DNA of 64,000 nt, taken from NCBI GenBank assembly GCA_035315065.1, contig DATFYM010000168.1, forward strand, positions 3,837 through 67,836, written 5' to 3'. Below the pieces are notes generated by a model that worked only from the letters and a program-made list of their open reading frames with translations, was not told where the DNA came from and searched no databases. Both the position numbers and the translations under genes were made by a program. Source of the stretch: DATFYM01 sp035315065. GTDB lineage: Bacteria; Acidobacteriota; Terriglobia; UBA7540. Within the stretch, counting starts at the first letter, position 1, and each line of letters begins with the position of its first letter. Positions 43,639 to 50,639 of the stretch are shown here, piece by piece.

Positions 43639-44904
43639 TCAAGTGTGGTTTGAAACTCGGATTCGTCTTCTTCGACGGGCAGTCTGCCAAATGCCCGCTG
43701 CGGCCAAAAGGATCACCAGCACGCTCAGCCCACGGTGCGAGTTAACCCATGCTGCCAGCACCTGCCAGGCTCGCGCCGCCACATCCTTGGGACTCCGCGA
43801 CGGCATGTGCGGCTCCTGGTCGAACAGAATCGCCTGGAGATTTCCTTCCAGGCGCTCGGTCGACCCATAGACATTGCGGAGCACAATGATCACGTCGTCC
43901 TGCTCCGGATAGCGGAGAATCCAGCAAAAGTAATTTCCGGGCATGTCGCCACGCATCTCCTCCAGCGTGCTGCCCGCACCGGGCACGCCCGGCGGTATCT
44001 TGGTCACGAACCATCCGTAACCCCAGTTGCTTAACCCGGGCTGGAAAACCTGGTCGCGGATCTCCTTCGGTAGGACAGCATCCCCAGAGAGTACCTGACT
44101 CCAACGAAAGAGATCCTCGGCGGTGGAGTACATGGCCCCGGCGGCGAAAATGTGGCTGCGGTCAATGTAGGGGCCCGGCGTGTACCGCGGCCCCGCGTGG
44201 CGCACGTAACCCGCGGCGCCCCCCAACTGCATCAGGTCGTTGCGGTCCATGCCGGAGTCCTTCATTCCCAAGGGATCGAGCAGCCGCTGGCGCAGCAGAT
44301 CACCGTAACGCTGGCCGGTCTCGCGTTCCAGAATCAGCCCCAGCAGGATGTAGCCGCAGTTGCTGTAATCCCATTTCGTACCCGGCTCGGACGAAAGGTT
44401 GGGCTGGCAGAATTTTTCCGCAAACGTCTGCGGTCCGTAATACCGGCTCGCCGCTTCCGACTCCGAAAATTCCGGGCTTTCGAAATCCGGCGGCAGGCCC
44501 GACGTGTGGTGCAGCAACTGCTCGATCATCATGCGCTCCCCGGTGTCCCTGCGATACCAAGGCAGGTAATCAGTGACCTTGGCGTCCAGACGGATTACAC
44601 CCTCCACCGCCTGCTGCAAGACCAGTGCCGCGGTGAACTGCTTGGTGATGGAGGCAATGCCGAACTTCGTCTGCGGCGTGTTCGGCGTATGTAATTCCAT
44701 ATCGGCATAGCCGATGCCTTTCTTGTAGATGACCTCGCCATGCTCGGCCACCAGAACCGCGCCGTTAATGTACCCGTACCTCTCGTATCGTGATACAAGT
44801 TCGTCGATCCGCGCCGCCTTGCTCGAAGGCGGAGTCTCGGTCGCACAGCAGAGCTTTGCGGCGAGGATAACTAAGGCCGAGATCAGATGGAATCTTCCCA
44901 GCAT
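43639..44904 (-). CDS. Class C beta-lactamase-like serine hydrolase with C-terminal membrane segment
   Basis: 421 residues from Met at 44904; a frame to 45027 would overlap the ParA-like gene and is rejected. The signal sequence MLGRFHLISALVILAAKLCC is followed by the serine site SITK (S85-K88), HTSGLPPD, and YSNCGY as the YxN motif. A final hydrophobic stretch (GLSVLVILLAAAGIWQ) may anchor it. Family members include DD-peptidases and esterases; a true beta-lactamase role is not implied. It lies 43 bases downstream of the ParA-like gene, so it could be read from the same transcript. Confidence 0.87.
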   Translation of the reverse strand: MLGRFHLISALVILAAKLCCATETPPSSKAARIDELVSRYERYGYINGAVLVAEHGEVIYKKGIGYADMELHTPNTPQTKFGIASITKQFTAALVLQQAVEGVIRLDAKVTDYLPWYRRDTGERMMIEQLLHHTSGLPPDFESPEFSESEAASRYYGPQTFAEKFCQPNLSSEPGTKWDYSNCGYILLGLILERETGQRYGDLLRQRLLDPLGMKDSGMDRNDLMQLGGAAGYVRHAGPRYTPGPYIDRSHIFAAGAMYSTAEDLFRWSQVLSGDAVLPKEIRDQVFQPGLSNWGYGWFVTKIPPGVPGAGSTLEEMRGDMPGNYFCWILRYPEQDDVIIVLRNVYGSTERLEGNLQAILFDQEPHMPSRSPKDVAARAWQVLAAWVNSHRGLSVLVILLAAAGIWQTARRRRRIRVSNHT

Positions 44905-44947
44905 GACTGGACAGGGTATGATTCGTACCGGCGCAAGGTCCAATCGG

Positions 44948-45949
44948 TTAGAATCGAGATCCTGCCCGCGCCGGAGCTTCAATCCTGCAGGCTTCGGCGA
45001 CTCGTTTCGCCAAGGCCCTGAATTCATCGGCGCACGTTTTCACAAGCTGCGCATGGCTCCCGATGGCTCCGTCGGCGTAGGTAAGGTCGAATATCGGTTT
45101 GCGTGCGTCTTGCGCCATAGGCATCAGGCTCCGATAGTTTCTTATTGTTGCAAGACAATGATTGACCATTCCTTCCGCTGAACGGTCTGAAGGTGTTTCG
45201 CCCAGCACGACTTCCCGATAAACAGTCGGAATGCGGTTTAGCCACTTGGCATAGGCCTTGGTCGGCCGGTCCAAACGGACTGCGTGCTGTAACACAACGT
45301 AGCCGGCCGGCGCCATAAGGCCGCCGGGCAACTCAAAGTTCACCGAGACCATGTTTCGAATCTGATTCCATTGCTTCCGCCATTCTATGACCGTGGGGCC
45401 CAGGTTCTCCAGCCCTTGCAGTGAGAATAAGTCGGCTGCCAGAGGTATCACCAAGTAGTCGGCTGCCAGCAGCGCGGCACGGTTTATGGCGCCAAGGTTG
45501 GGCCCAACATCGATTAGGGCGACAACCGCTCCCACCAACTCCGCGGCCGCGCGCACAATTCGATGAAATGCCGAAGTCGCCCGTAAGGCCGCAGGATCGT
45601 TGCTGTATCCGCCGGGCCAACTGGACGAGAGCTTATCCTCAAAGCGCGAGAGACCGAGATCGCCCGGAATCAGCCAAAGGCCGTCGGCCATGCTTCGCGG
45701 GGTCGCTTCGCGGATGTCCCCTATGCCTTCCAGGATCGGTCTCACGCAGCCCAAGATCGTCAGATCTTTCGTTTCCCAAAGATTCTCTAAAGCTTGCTCA
45801 TCCAAGAAAGCAGAGGTGAGGTTCGCCTGAGGGTCCAAGTCGACGGCCAGAGTGGGATAACCGAGACGTGAGAGCATGTAGGCCAGGTGGTAGACCAGTG
45901 TCGTCTTTCCCACGCCGCCCTTATTATTGAACAGGGCTATGGACTTCAA
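44948..45949 (-). CDS. ParA/MinD-like ATPase
   Basis: 333 residues. Deviant Walker A KGGVGKTT is at 10-17, switch I region DLDPQANLTSAFL, and Walker B VVALIDVGPNLGAINRAAL. This is the ParA/Soj family fold with an extra C-terminal 100 residues. There is no ParB-like gene beside it; its start overlaps the stop of the Schlafen/AlbA_2 gene by four bases, so the two proteins are probably made together. That pairing suggests a role other than chromosome partition, perhaps in defence. ATP-dependent dimer formation is expected from the family. Confidence 0.87.
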   Translation of the reverse strand: MKSIALFNNKGGVGKTTLVYHLAYMLSRLGYPTLAVDLDPQANLTSAFLDEQALENLWETKDLTILGCVRPILEGIGDIREATPRSMADGLWLIPGDLGLSRFEDKLSSSWPGGYSNDPAALRATSAFHRIVRAAAELVGAVVALIDVGPNLGAINRAALLAADYLVIPLAADLFSLQGLENLGPTVIEWRKQWNQIRNMVSVNFELPGGLMAPAGYVVLQHAVRLDRPTKAYAKWLNRIPTVYREVVLGETPSDRSAEGMVNHCLATIRNYRSLMPMAQDARKPIFDLTYADGAIGSHAQLVKTCADEFRALAKRVAEACRIEAPARAGSRF

Positions 45950-47133
45950 GCTCGCCTCCGCATCGTGACCAGGACGTGGCTCGCCTCAAATATAAATTCC
46001 GCGGGAGGGTTCCCATTTGCTTTGAGGGCGGCATTGGCTCGCGCGATGCCTGTTCCAAACCGCTCCACGTGTCCCAGGGCCCTCATGGCCTCCGCGATGA
46101 CAGGATTCCGGTAATCGGTCACGTGTTCGTAGTTCTGCGGCGTGACCTGACCGTACAAGCCTCCGGGGCTCTGCATTTCAACCCGGGCTCGAAACCAGTT
46201 GATTCGGACCGGGGCGTTCGTGGCCTCGTAAGCTCGGTGCATCACGGCATTGAAAGTGATTTCACGGATAGCCGCCAACGGGTAGTCGGGAACGTCTTCT
46301 TGTCGCAATCCGCCGTCGGGCATACGCGCGGTGCGGATCTGCAGTGGCAGCAGATTGTCGATCTGCAACAATTGCGTCAGGAGATTTCCGGTGACGGCCT
46401 TTTCATCCTGGATCGGGTCAGCCAAGGTATCACCGTCAAACCGCACAAACTGGATAAAGGCTCCCGGCATGAAGTCGAGTGGGTCCTTACCGAAAACCAG
46501 CAATCCGGCATACGTCGGAACCTGTCGCTTCAGATCGAAGAAGCGCAACGAAGCCAACTGTTCTTCCACCGTGCGATTATTCTCTGCGATCACCTGTGGG
46601 TCGACGACCTGGGGTAGATATTGCCCGCGAAAGGACTCAAGAATAAGGTCGCCGATGGTAGCGTCCAGGCAAGGGCGCCGATCAAAGCTCCACGAGCCTG
46701 CGATCTGGCGCTCCGCCAGAGTTCTTTCCTCTTGGAGACTCGCGATCGCGCGTCGAGGTCCGACGCGAATCCAGACTTGCCCTCTTAGCCTGACCGGAGG
46801 CATGTCCGACGGGTGTACCTCGATCATGGCGACGTCGATGCCGTGCAGCCTCACCTTCTGGACGGTTAGGTGTGGCAACGGCAATATGTTTCCGTCAGAG
46901 CGCATGTCAGATAGCGTGAGCAGAAGCTGATCGGAAACAGGCAGGCCGACAGGCTTTCCCGAGTCATCGACACCTATGAACACGTATCCCGGGGCTTGAT
47001 GCGCCGGCAAGTCGTTGGCAAAGGCGCAAATCGCTTGTCTAATTCTGTCGCGGTCGGTGATCGATTCCTTGCGCTCGACGCGATCCGACTCGATGTCCGA
47101 CACAAGCCGTTCGAGTTCTTCGGTTGTTGGCAT
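45946..47133 (-). CDS. Schlafen AlbA_2-domain ATP-binding protein
   Basis: 395 residues. The N-terminal AlbA_2 (Schlafen-like, Pfam 04326) domain at 10-140 includes RVERKESITDRDRIRQAICA and GYVFIGVDDSGKPVGL, with the E-K pair typical of this putative nuclease fold. The C-terminal half resembles the HATPase_c_4 domain: PLAAIREITFNAVMHRAYE, VEMQSPGGLYGQV, NPVIAEAMRALGHVERFGTGI. Proteins of this architecture are often called ATP-dependent DNA helicase RecG-related or transcriptional regulators; their role is poorly known. It overlaps the ParA-like gene by four bases. Confidence 0.87.
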   Translation of the reverse strand: MPTTEELERLVSDIESDRVERKESITDRDRIRQAICAFANDLPAHQAPGYVFIGVDDSGKPVGLPVSDQLLLTLSDMRSDGNILPLPHLTVQKVRLHGIDVAMIEVHPSDMPPVRLRGQVWIRVGPRRAIASLQEERTLAERQIAGSWSFDRRPCLDATIGDLILESFRGQYLPQVVDPQVIAENNRTVEEQLASLRFFDLKRQVPTYAGLLVFGKDPLDFMPGAFIQFVRFDGDTLADPIQDEKAVTGNLLTQLLQIDNLLPLQIRTARMPDGGLRQEDVPDYPLAAIREITFNAVMHRAYEATNAPVRINWFRARVEMQSPGGLYGQVTPQNYEHVTDYRNPVIAEAMRALGHVERFGTGIARANAALKANGNPPAEFIFEASHVLVTMRRRA

Positions 47134-47271
47134 AAACTGGTCCCAATAAAGCGCGCACCGCGCGCATCGCTACAGAGCGAATTGACGAGGGCGCACACTG
47201 GCTGCGACCGGCTCAGTGGCGATCGTGGCCTCCCCGTCCGGTTCTCATTCTACGCGGACTGTATCCCACTG

Positions 47272-47657
47272 TCAGCAAGCACTCTCGATACTATTGTTTC
47301 GCGTGCTTGGCAAGGATGGCCCGGGCGCGGGCTTCCAATTCCTCGGCCTGCGTCTCTCGATTGGTCTTCCGCAGCAGGACTGCGTAGTTCTTGAGGAGCG
47401 TGGCCACATTGGGGTGCTCCGGCCCCAGCGCCTTTCCCAAATACTGAGCGCCCGCTGATAGAGCGGCTCGGCCTCCCCGGGTACTTGCCCCGCAACTTGT
47501 AAAGCAACGCCAGATTGTGGAGGCTGGTGGCCACGTCGGGGTGCTGCCGCCCCAGCGCCTCGATGCCGCCTTTTCGCAACCGCTCGCAGAGGTCCCACAC
47601 GCGGCCCATTTGCTCTGTCGAGTCGTGGGTGTAACTGATGAAGGCCTTCATGGCCAT
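47272..47657 (-). pseudogene. Broken SEFIR/TIR-like TPR gene
   Basis: The frame starts MKAFISYTHDSTEQMGRVWD, the first strand and helix of a SEFIR/TIR domain. After about 33 residues it jumps to tetratricopeptide sequence (ALGRQHPDVATSLHNLALLY), so most of the SEFIR domain is missing. The TPR reading then shifts frame twice, at a G run near 47475 and an A run near 47440. Restoring one base at each gives EAEPLYQRALSIWE and NVATLLKNYAVLLRKT, ending near 47284. Such proteins are linked to defence and signalling. This copy is probably dead, although the two shifts could be assembly errors; the internal deletion could not. Confidence 0.75.
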
Positions 47658-47694
47658 ACGCTCAGACCAATCGTCAGGTTTTCCATTGTAACTA

Positions 47695-47806
47695 GAACCC
47701 CTCACGCGGTAGCGGGGCTTCGGTAGGGGAGGCCTCCGGCCTGCCGCTTTCGTTTTCACGCCAACCCACAGCGGGAGCGCAGAGCGCTCCCCTACCCAAA
47801 TCAAGA
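47695..47806. repeat. Inverted GGTAGGGGAG repeat
   Basis: CTTCGGTAGGGGAGGCCTCC (47718-47737) and GAGCGCAGAGCGCTCCCCTACC (47774-47796, given here as two words GAGCGCAGAGC and GCTCCCCTACC) form an imperfect hairpin between the broken SEFIR-TPR gene and the anti-sigma gene. Confidence 0.5.
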
Positions 47807-48553
47807 TCGCGACGCAAGCTTCAACAACTCGCTCAATTGGTGGATATCGTCCGGCCCAGCGTCACCGATGATGAAGTAGCGCAGATCATCCTCACTCCAT
47901 GTTTCGACATTGAACGTCAGACGCCTGGAACGGCTATCGCTCGATGTGAAACGGCGGTCCAGCCGATTCTGGAAGATGAAGACGGATATCCGATGATTTC
48001 CAATCTTGAAAATCAGTTGGGCGCCCGGTGTTTGAGCCAGGTAGGAGACTCGCCCGCCCAGGAGCATAAACGGAGAGTTGCCCAGTTCGGGAAGGTTAAA
48101 GGTGAACGGGAGTTTTCCCTGGAACCAGGGCTTGACGGTATGCCGATCAGTGGAAACGACGTCCACGGGAGTAGAACTCGCCAGCGTCGCAACGTGAAGG
48201 TCGGCCAGTTCGGCAAAAGTCTGGTCTTGCCGGAAAGACGACCATCCGTATGAGAGCAAGAAAGCAACGGCAACGAGGACAGCGGCCGCGGCCAGCTTCG
48301 GCATCCAGTTCCAAAGCCACACCGGGTGTCTTCTCGTCGGGAGTTCTTTTTGTACCCGCCGCCTCAGAGCCGGACTGGGTGAGAACCGCTTCCCCGCAGT
48401 ATGAATGGCGCGCTTCAACTGCACGCGACTCAGCAAATCCGAGGTGCAGGAAGCGCAAGCGCGGAGATGGTCGCCTATTGCACGCGTCTCATCCGCGGAG
48501 AGTTCCCCATCCGCGTAGGCTGCGATTTTGCTCCGCCATAAGTCACAAGCCAT
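47801..48553 (-). CDS. Anti-sigma factor with zinc-finger (ZAS-like) domain
   Basis: 250 residues. The N-terminus has Cys3 and the HLRACASC cluster of the zf-HC2/ZAS domain, within AAYADGELSADETRAIGDHL. A membrane segment (KLAAAAVLVAVAFLLSYGW) near 86-104 places the C-terminal 140 residues outside the cytoplasm, where they can sense a signal. The N-terminal domain should hold the ECF sigma factor encoded immediately upstream (3-base gap). Release of the sigma would occur on a redox or envelope signal. Confidence 0.87.
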   Translation of the reverse strand: MACDLWRSKIAAYADGELSADETRAIGDHLRACASCTSDLLSRVQLKRAIHTAGKRFSPSPALRRRVQKELPTRRHPVWLWNWMPKLAAAAVLVAVAFLLSYGWSSFRQDQTFAELADLHVATLASSTPVDVVSTDRHTVKPWFQGKLPFTFNLPELGNSPFMLLGGRVSYLAQTPGAQLIFKIGNHRISVFIFQNRLDRRFTSSDSRSRRLTFNVETWSEDDLRYFIIGDAGPDDIHQLSELLKLASRS

Positions 48554-48556
48554 CTC

Positions 48557-49126
48557 TCAAACCCCTTGTAGCTTCTTCGTCAGCCCCAGGCGAAGCGCAT
48601 TCCTGGCTCTCGCCAGGCGGGACATCACCGTACCAATGGGAACTGAAATTGCTTCCGCAATCTCCTGGTAAGACATTTCCTCCACATCGCACAGCAAGAC
48701 AACCTCACGGAAGATTAAGGGCAATTCTTCGATGGCTTCTTGAACCATCTGCTGGTGGGAGCGCTCGATCAAGAGGGACTCCGGCGTTTCCGTGGTCGCC
48801 GGGAGCACGGATTCGCCTTCCTCGGTATCAATCGAGACGGTCATATCGCTCTTCAGTCCCGTTCGTGAGGTCAGAAACGTGTTCCGCAGGATTCGGAACA
48901 TCCAGGCGCGAAAATTCGTGCCCGGCCGGAACGAGGAGAATCCCTTCAGTGCTTTGCCATAAGTCTCCTGCACCAGGTCTTCTGCTTCCTCCCGGTTGTG
49001 GGTGAGCCATCGCGCCAGGTTATAGAGCGAGTCGAAGAGCGGCATGGCCAGCTCTTCAAATGAACCGCCCAAGAGGTTTTCATCTGACACGGCTCCATAA
49101 CTATATAAGAAGATAACTCCGGCCAT
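48557..49126 (-). CDS. ECF-type RNA polymerase sigma factor
   Basis: 189 residues. Sigma region 2 is LFDSLYNLARWLTHNREEAEDLVQETY with FRPGTNFRAWMFRILRN (quoted in parts); region 4 is ELPLIFREVVLLCDVEEM followed by the helix-turn-helix SYQEIAEAISVPIGTVMSRL. It lacks regions 1 and 3, as in ECF factors. It is cotranscribed with the anti-sigma gene. A DoxX gene starts 130 bases away on the opposite strand and is a reasonable target, but no consensus promoter could be confirmed. Confidence 0.93.
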   Translation of the reverse strand: MAGVIFLYSYGAVSDENLLGGSFEELAMPLFDSLYNLARWLTHNREEAEDLVQETYGKALKGFSSFRPGTNFRAWMFRILRNTFLTSRTGLKSDMTVSIDTEEGESVLPATTETPESLLIERSHQQMVQEAIEELPLIFREVVLLCDVEEMSYQEIAEAISVPIGTVMSRLARARNALRLGLTKKLQGV

Positions 49127-49255
49127 CCAAATTTATTCCCCATTTTCTTACCTCGATGTTTCTTCTTTTTGTTTTTCCGGCTGACCCTTCGGGAATAAAT
49201 CGCGGGCTAATCAGTTAGGCCCAGTGTACGGGATCTTTCTGGTAGGAGGAAGAAC

Positions 49256-49774
49256 ATGAGAAACACGAATATGGAGAAGGTCTTCGGATGGCTCACGAGT
49301 CCGCCGGTCAACGGCCCGAAGTCTACGCTACTTTTGAGACTGATGGCAGGGGGAGTGTTCCTGTGGGAAGGGATAGTGAAGTTTGTATATGTGAACCAGG
49401 GGGTGGGGCGTTTCACGAAACTAGGGTTGCCGTATCCTCATTTCACCGCCGACTTCGTCGGCTGGCTGGAGATCGTTGGGGGAATACTGTTGCTTTCCGG
49501 CCTGATGACACGACTGATTGCAATCCCATTCATCATCGAGATGATCGTTGCCATACTTTCTACGAAAATCTCGTTGTATCTCGGAACATCGCCCTTGCCT
49601 CTGCCGCCGGCGCCGCCTCGGGTGGGAGCATGGGCGGTCTTACATGAAATCCGATCCGACTACGCTCAAATCATGACGGTTGCCTTCCTGTTGATCAACG
49701 GCCCTGGAAAATGGTCCCTGGATGCACTCCTCCGGAGGGAGAGAAAACCAAGCGGCGGGCCAGTAGTGCTGTAG
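49256..49774 (+). CDS. DoxX family membrane protein
   Basis: 172 residues, four predicted membrane segments (LLLRLMAGGVFLWEGIVKF, FVGWLEIVGGILLLSGL, LIAIPFIIEMIVAILST and YAQIMTVAFLLINGPG). The motif FTKLGLPYPHFTADFVGWLE is typical of DoxX/DoxD-like proteins, small inner-membrane proteins tied to redox or thiol stress in some bacteria. The ribosome site is TAGGAGG at 49241-49247. It is divergent from the ECF sigma gene. Confidence 0.88.
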   Translation: MRNTNMEKVFGWLTSPPVNGPKSTLLLRLMAGGVFLWEGIVKFVYVNQGVGRFTKLGLPYPHFTADFVGWLEIVGGILLLSGLMTRLIAIPFIIEMIVAILSTKISLYLGTSPLPLPPAPPRVGAWAVLHEIRSDYAQIMTVAFLLINGPGKWSLDALLRRERKPSGGPVVL

Positions 49775-49949
49775 CACCGCATGGCGCGGGTAAACCTACT
49801 CGGTCGGCGACAATCAATAATCCGGAGGCGGGCTTAACCGGAGCTTGACTTAGCCCACTGCGGAAATGTTCATCGTCTTCCCTTGTTCCCTCCCGGCATG
49901 TTATTCTTCATAGCTCGCAGGGGCTGGGGTTTCAGGGATAACGCTCGTT

Positions 49950-50402
49950 ATGCTGCGTCGAATCCAGGCGTGCGCTGTGCTTGTCTCGTTGAGTTTTCTC
50001 AGCGTGGGCGGTTTTCTGCCTGTTCTCACTGGGGGCGCGGCCTCCTGCTGCGCGTCACGTTCCTGCTGCGCGCACCACTGCCCCATGACTGCCGGCCAGC
50101 GAGCGGCCTCGCACTCGTGCCCCGCTCATTCCCCTATGGCCGCTGCCGCGGGGCCTCAAAGCTCACGCCCAGCGGTCGGTACACCGCCGCTACAGTCGCC
50201 CGGTAAGACCCTCTGTTCCTGCGGCGTGTCCCAAGACCATACCTCGTTTTCCACCGCTAAGATTGATCTGCGCTTCAGCCTCGTCACCGCGACCACGCTG
50301 AACCCGCCCGCGCTTCTCTCCCTTCGACCGACGGACGCCCAGCCGCCAACCCTCGAAGCAACCTTGCGTCCGCCCGACCACCCACCCCGACTGACCTCCT
50401 AA
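49950..50402 (+). CDS. Short exported Cys/His-rich protein
   Basis: 150 residues. A signal-like segment (ACAVLVSLSFLSVGGFLPVL) is followed by a cluster CCASRSCCAHHCPM and then SCPAHSPM and CSCG, which look able to bind metal. The remainder is Pro/Ser/Thr-rich with no known domain. It precedes a TonB-dependent receptor gene on the same strand, so a role in copper or other metal handling is a guess. There is no strong ribosome site. I do not recognise a family. Confidence 0.6.
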   Translation: MLRRIQACAVLVSLSFLSVGGFLPVLTGGAASCCASRSCCAHHCPMTAGQRAASHSCPAHSPMAAAAGPQSSRPAVGTPPLQSPGKTLCSCGVSQDHTSFSTAKIDLRFSLVTATTLNPPALLSLRPTDAQPPTLEATLRPPDHPPRLTS

Positions 50403-50403
50403 G

Positions 50404-50598
50404 AATTGACGATTGACGATTGAAACAAAGGAGTCAGGAGCCAGGAGTCAGGAGTCAGAATGAAGGCGCAGGAGTCGGTCCGCCCTTTCACTATCCGGAA
50501 GTGACTGCGGGCCACCGACTGCGAACGGGTTTTCATTCCGACTCCTGACTTCTGGCTCCTGACTCCTTCTCTCAATCATCATCTGCAATCGCCAATTC
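50404..50598. repeat. Nested word-iterated hairpin 12
   Basis: The outer arms are 50404-50422 (AATTGACGATTGACGATTG) and 50572-50597 (CAATCATCATCTGCAATCGC). The inner arms are 50430-50460 (GGAGTCAGGAGCCAGGAG) and 50538-50569 (CGACTCCTGACTTCTGGCTC). The inner word matches hairpin 11. Confidence 0.85.
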
Positions 50599-50639
50599 CC
50601 CATCCCGTGGTCGTCGTTCGCTTACACAAAGGAGGAATC

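Noticed and set aside
43639..45027. True beta-lactamase resistance gene
   Set aside because: The SITK and YSN motifs fit the broad class C/DD-peptidase-like family; nothing shows antibiotic hydrolysis.
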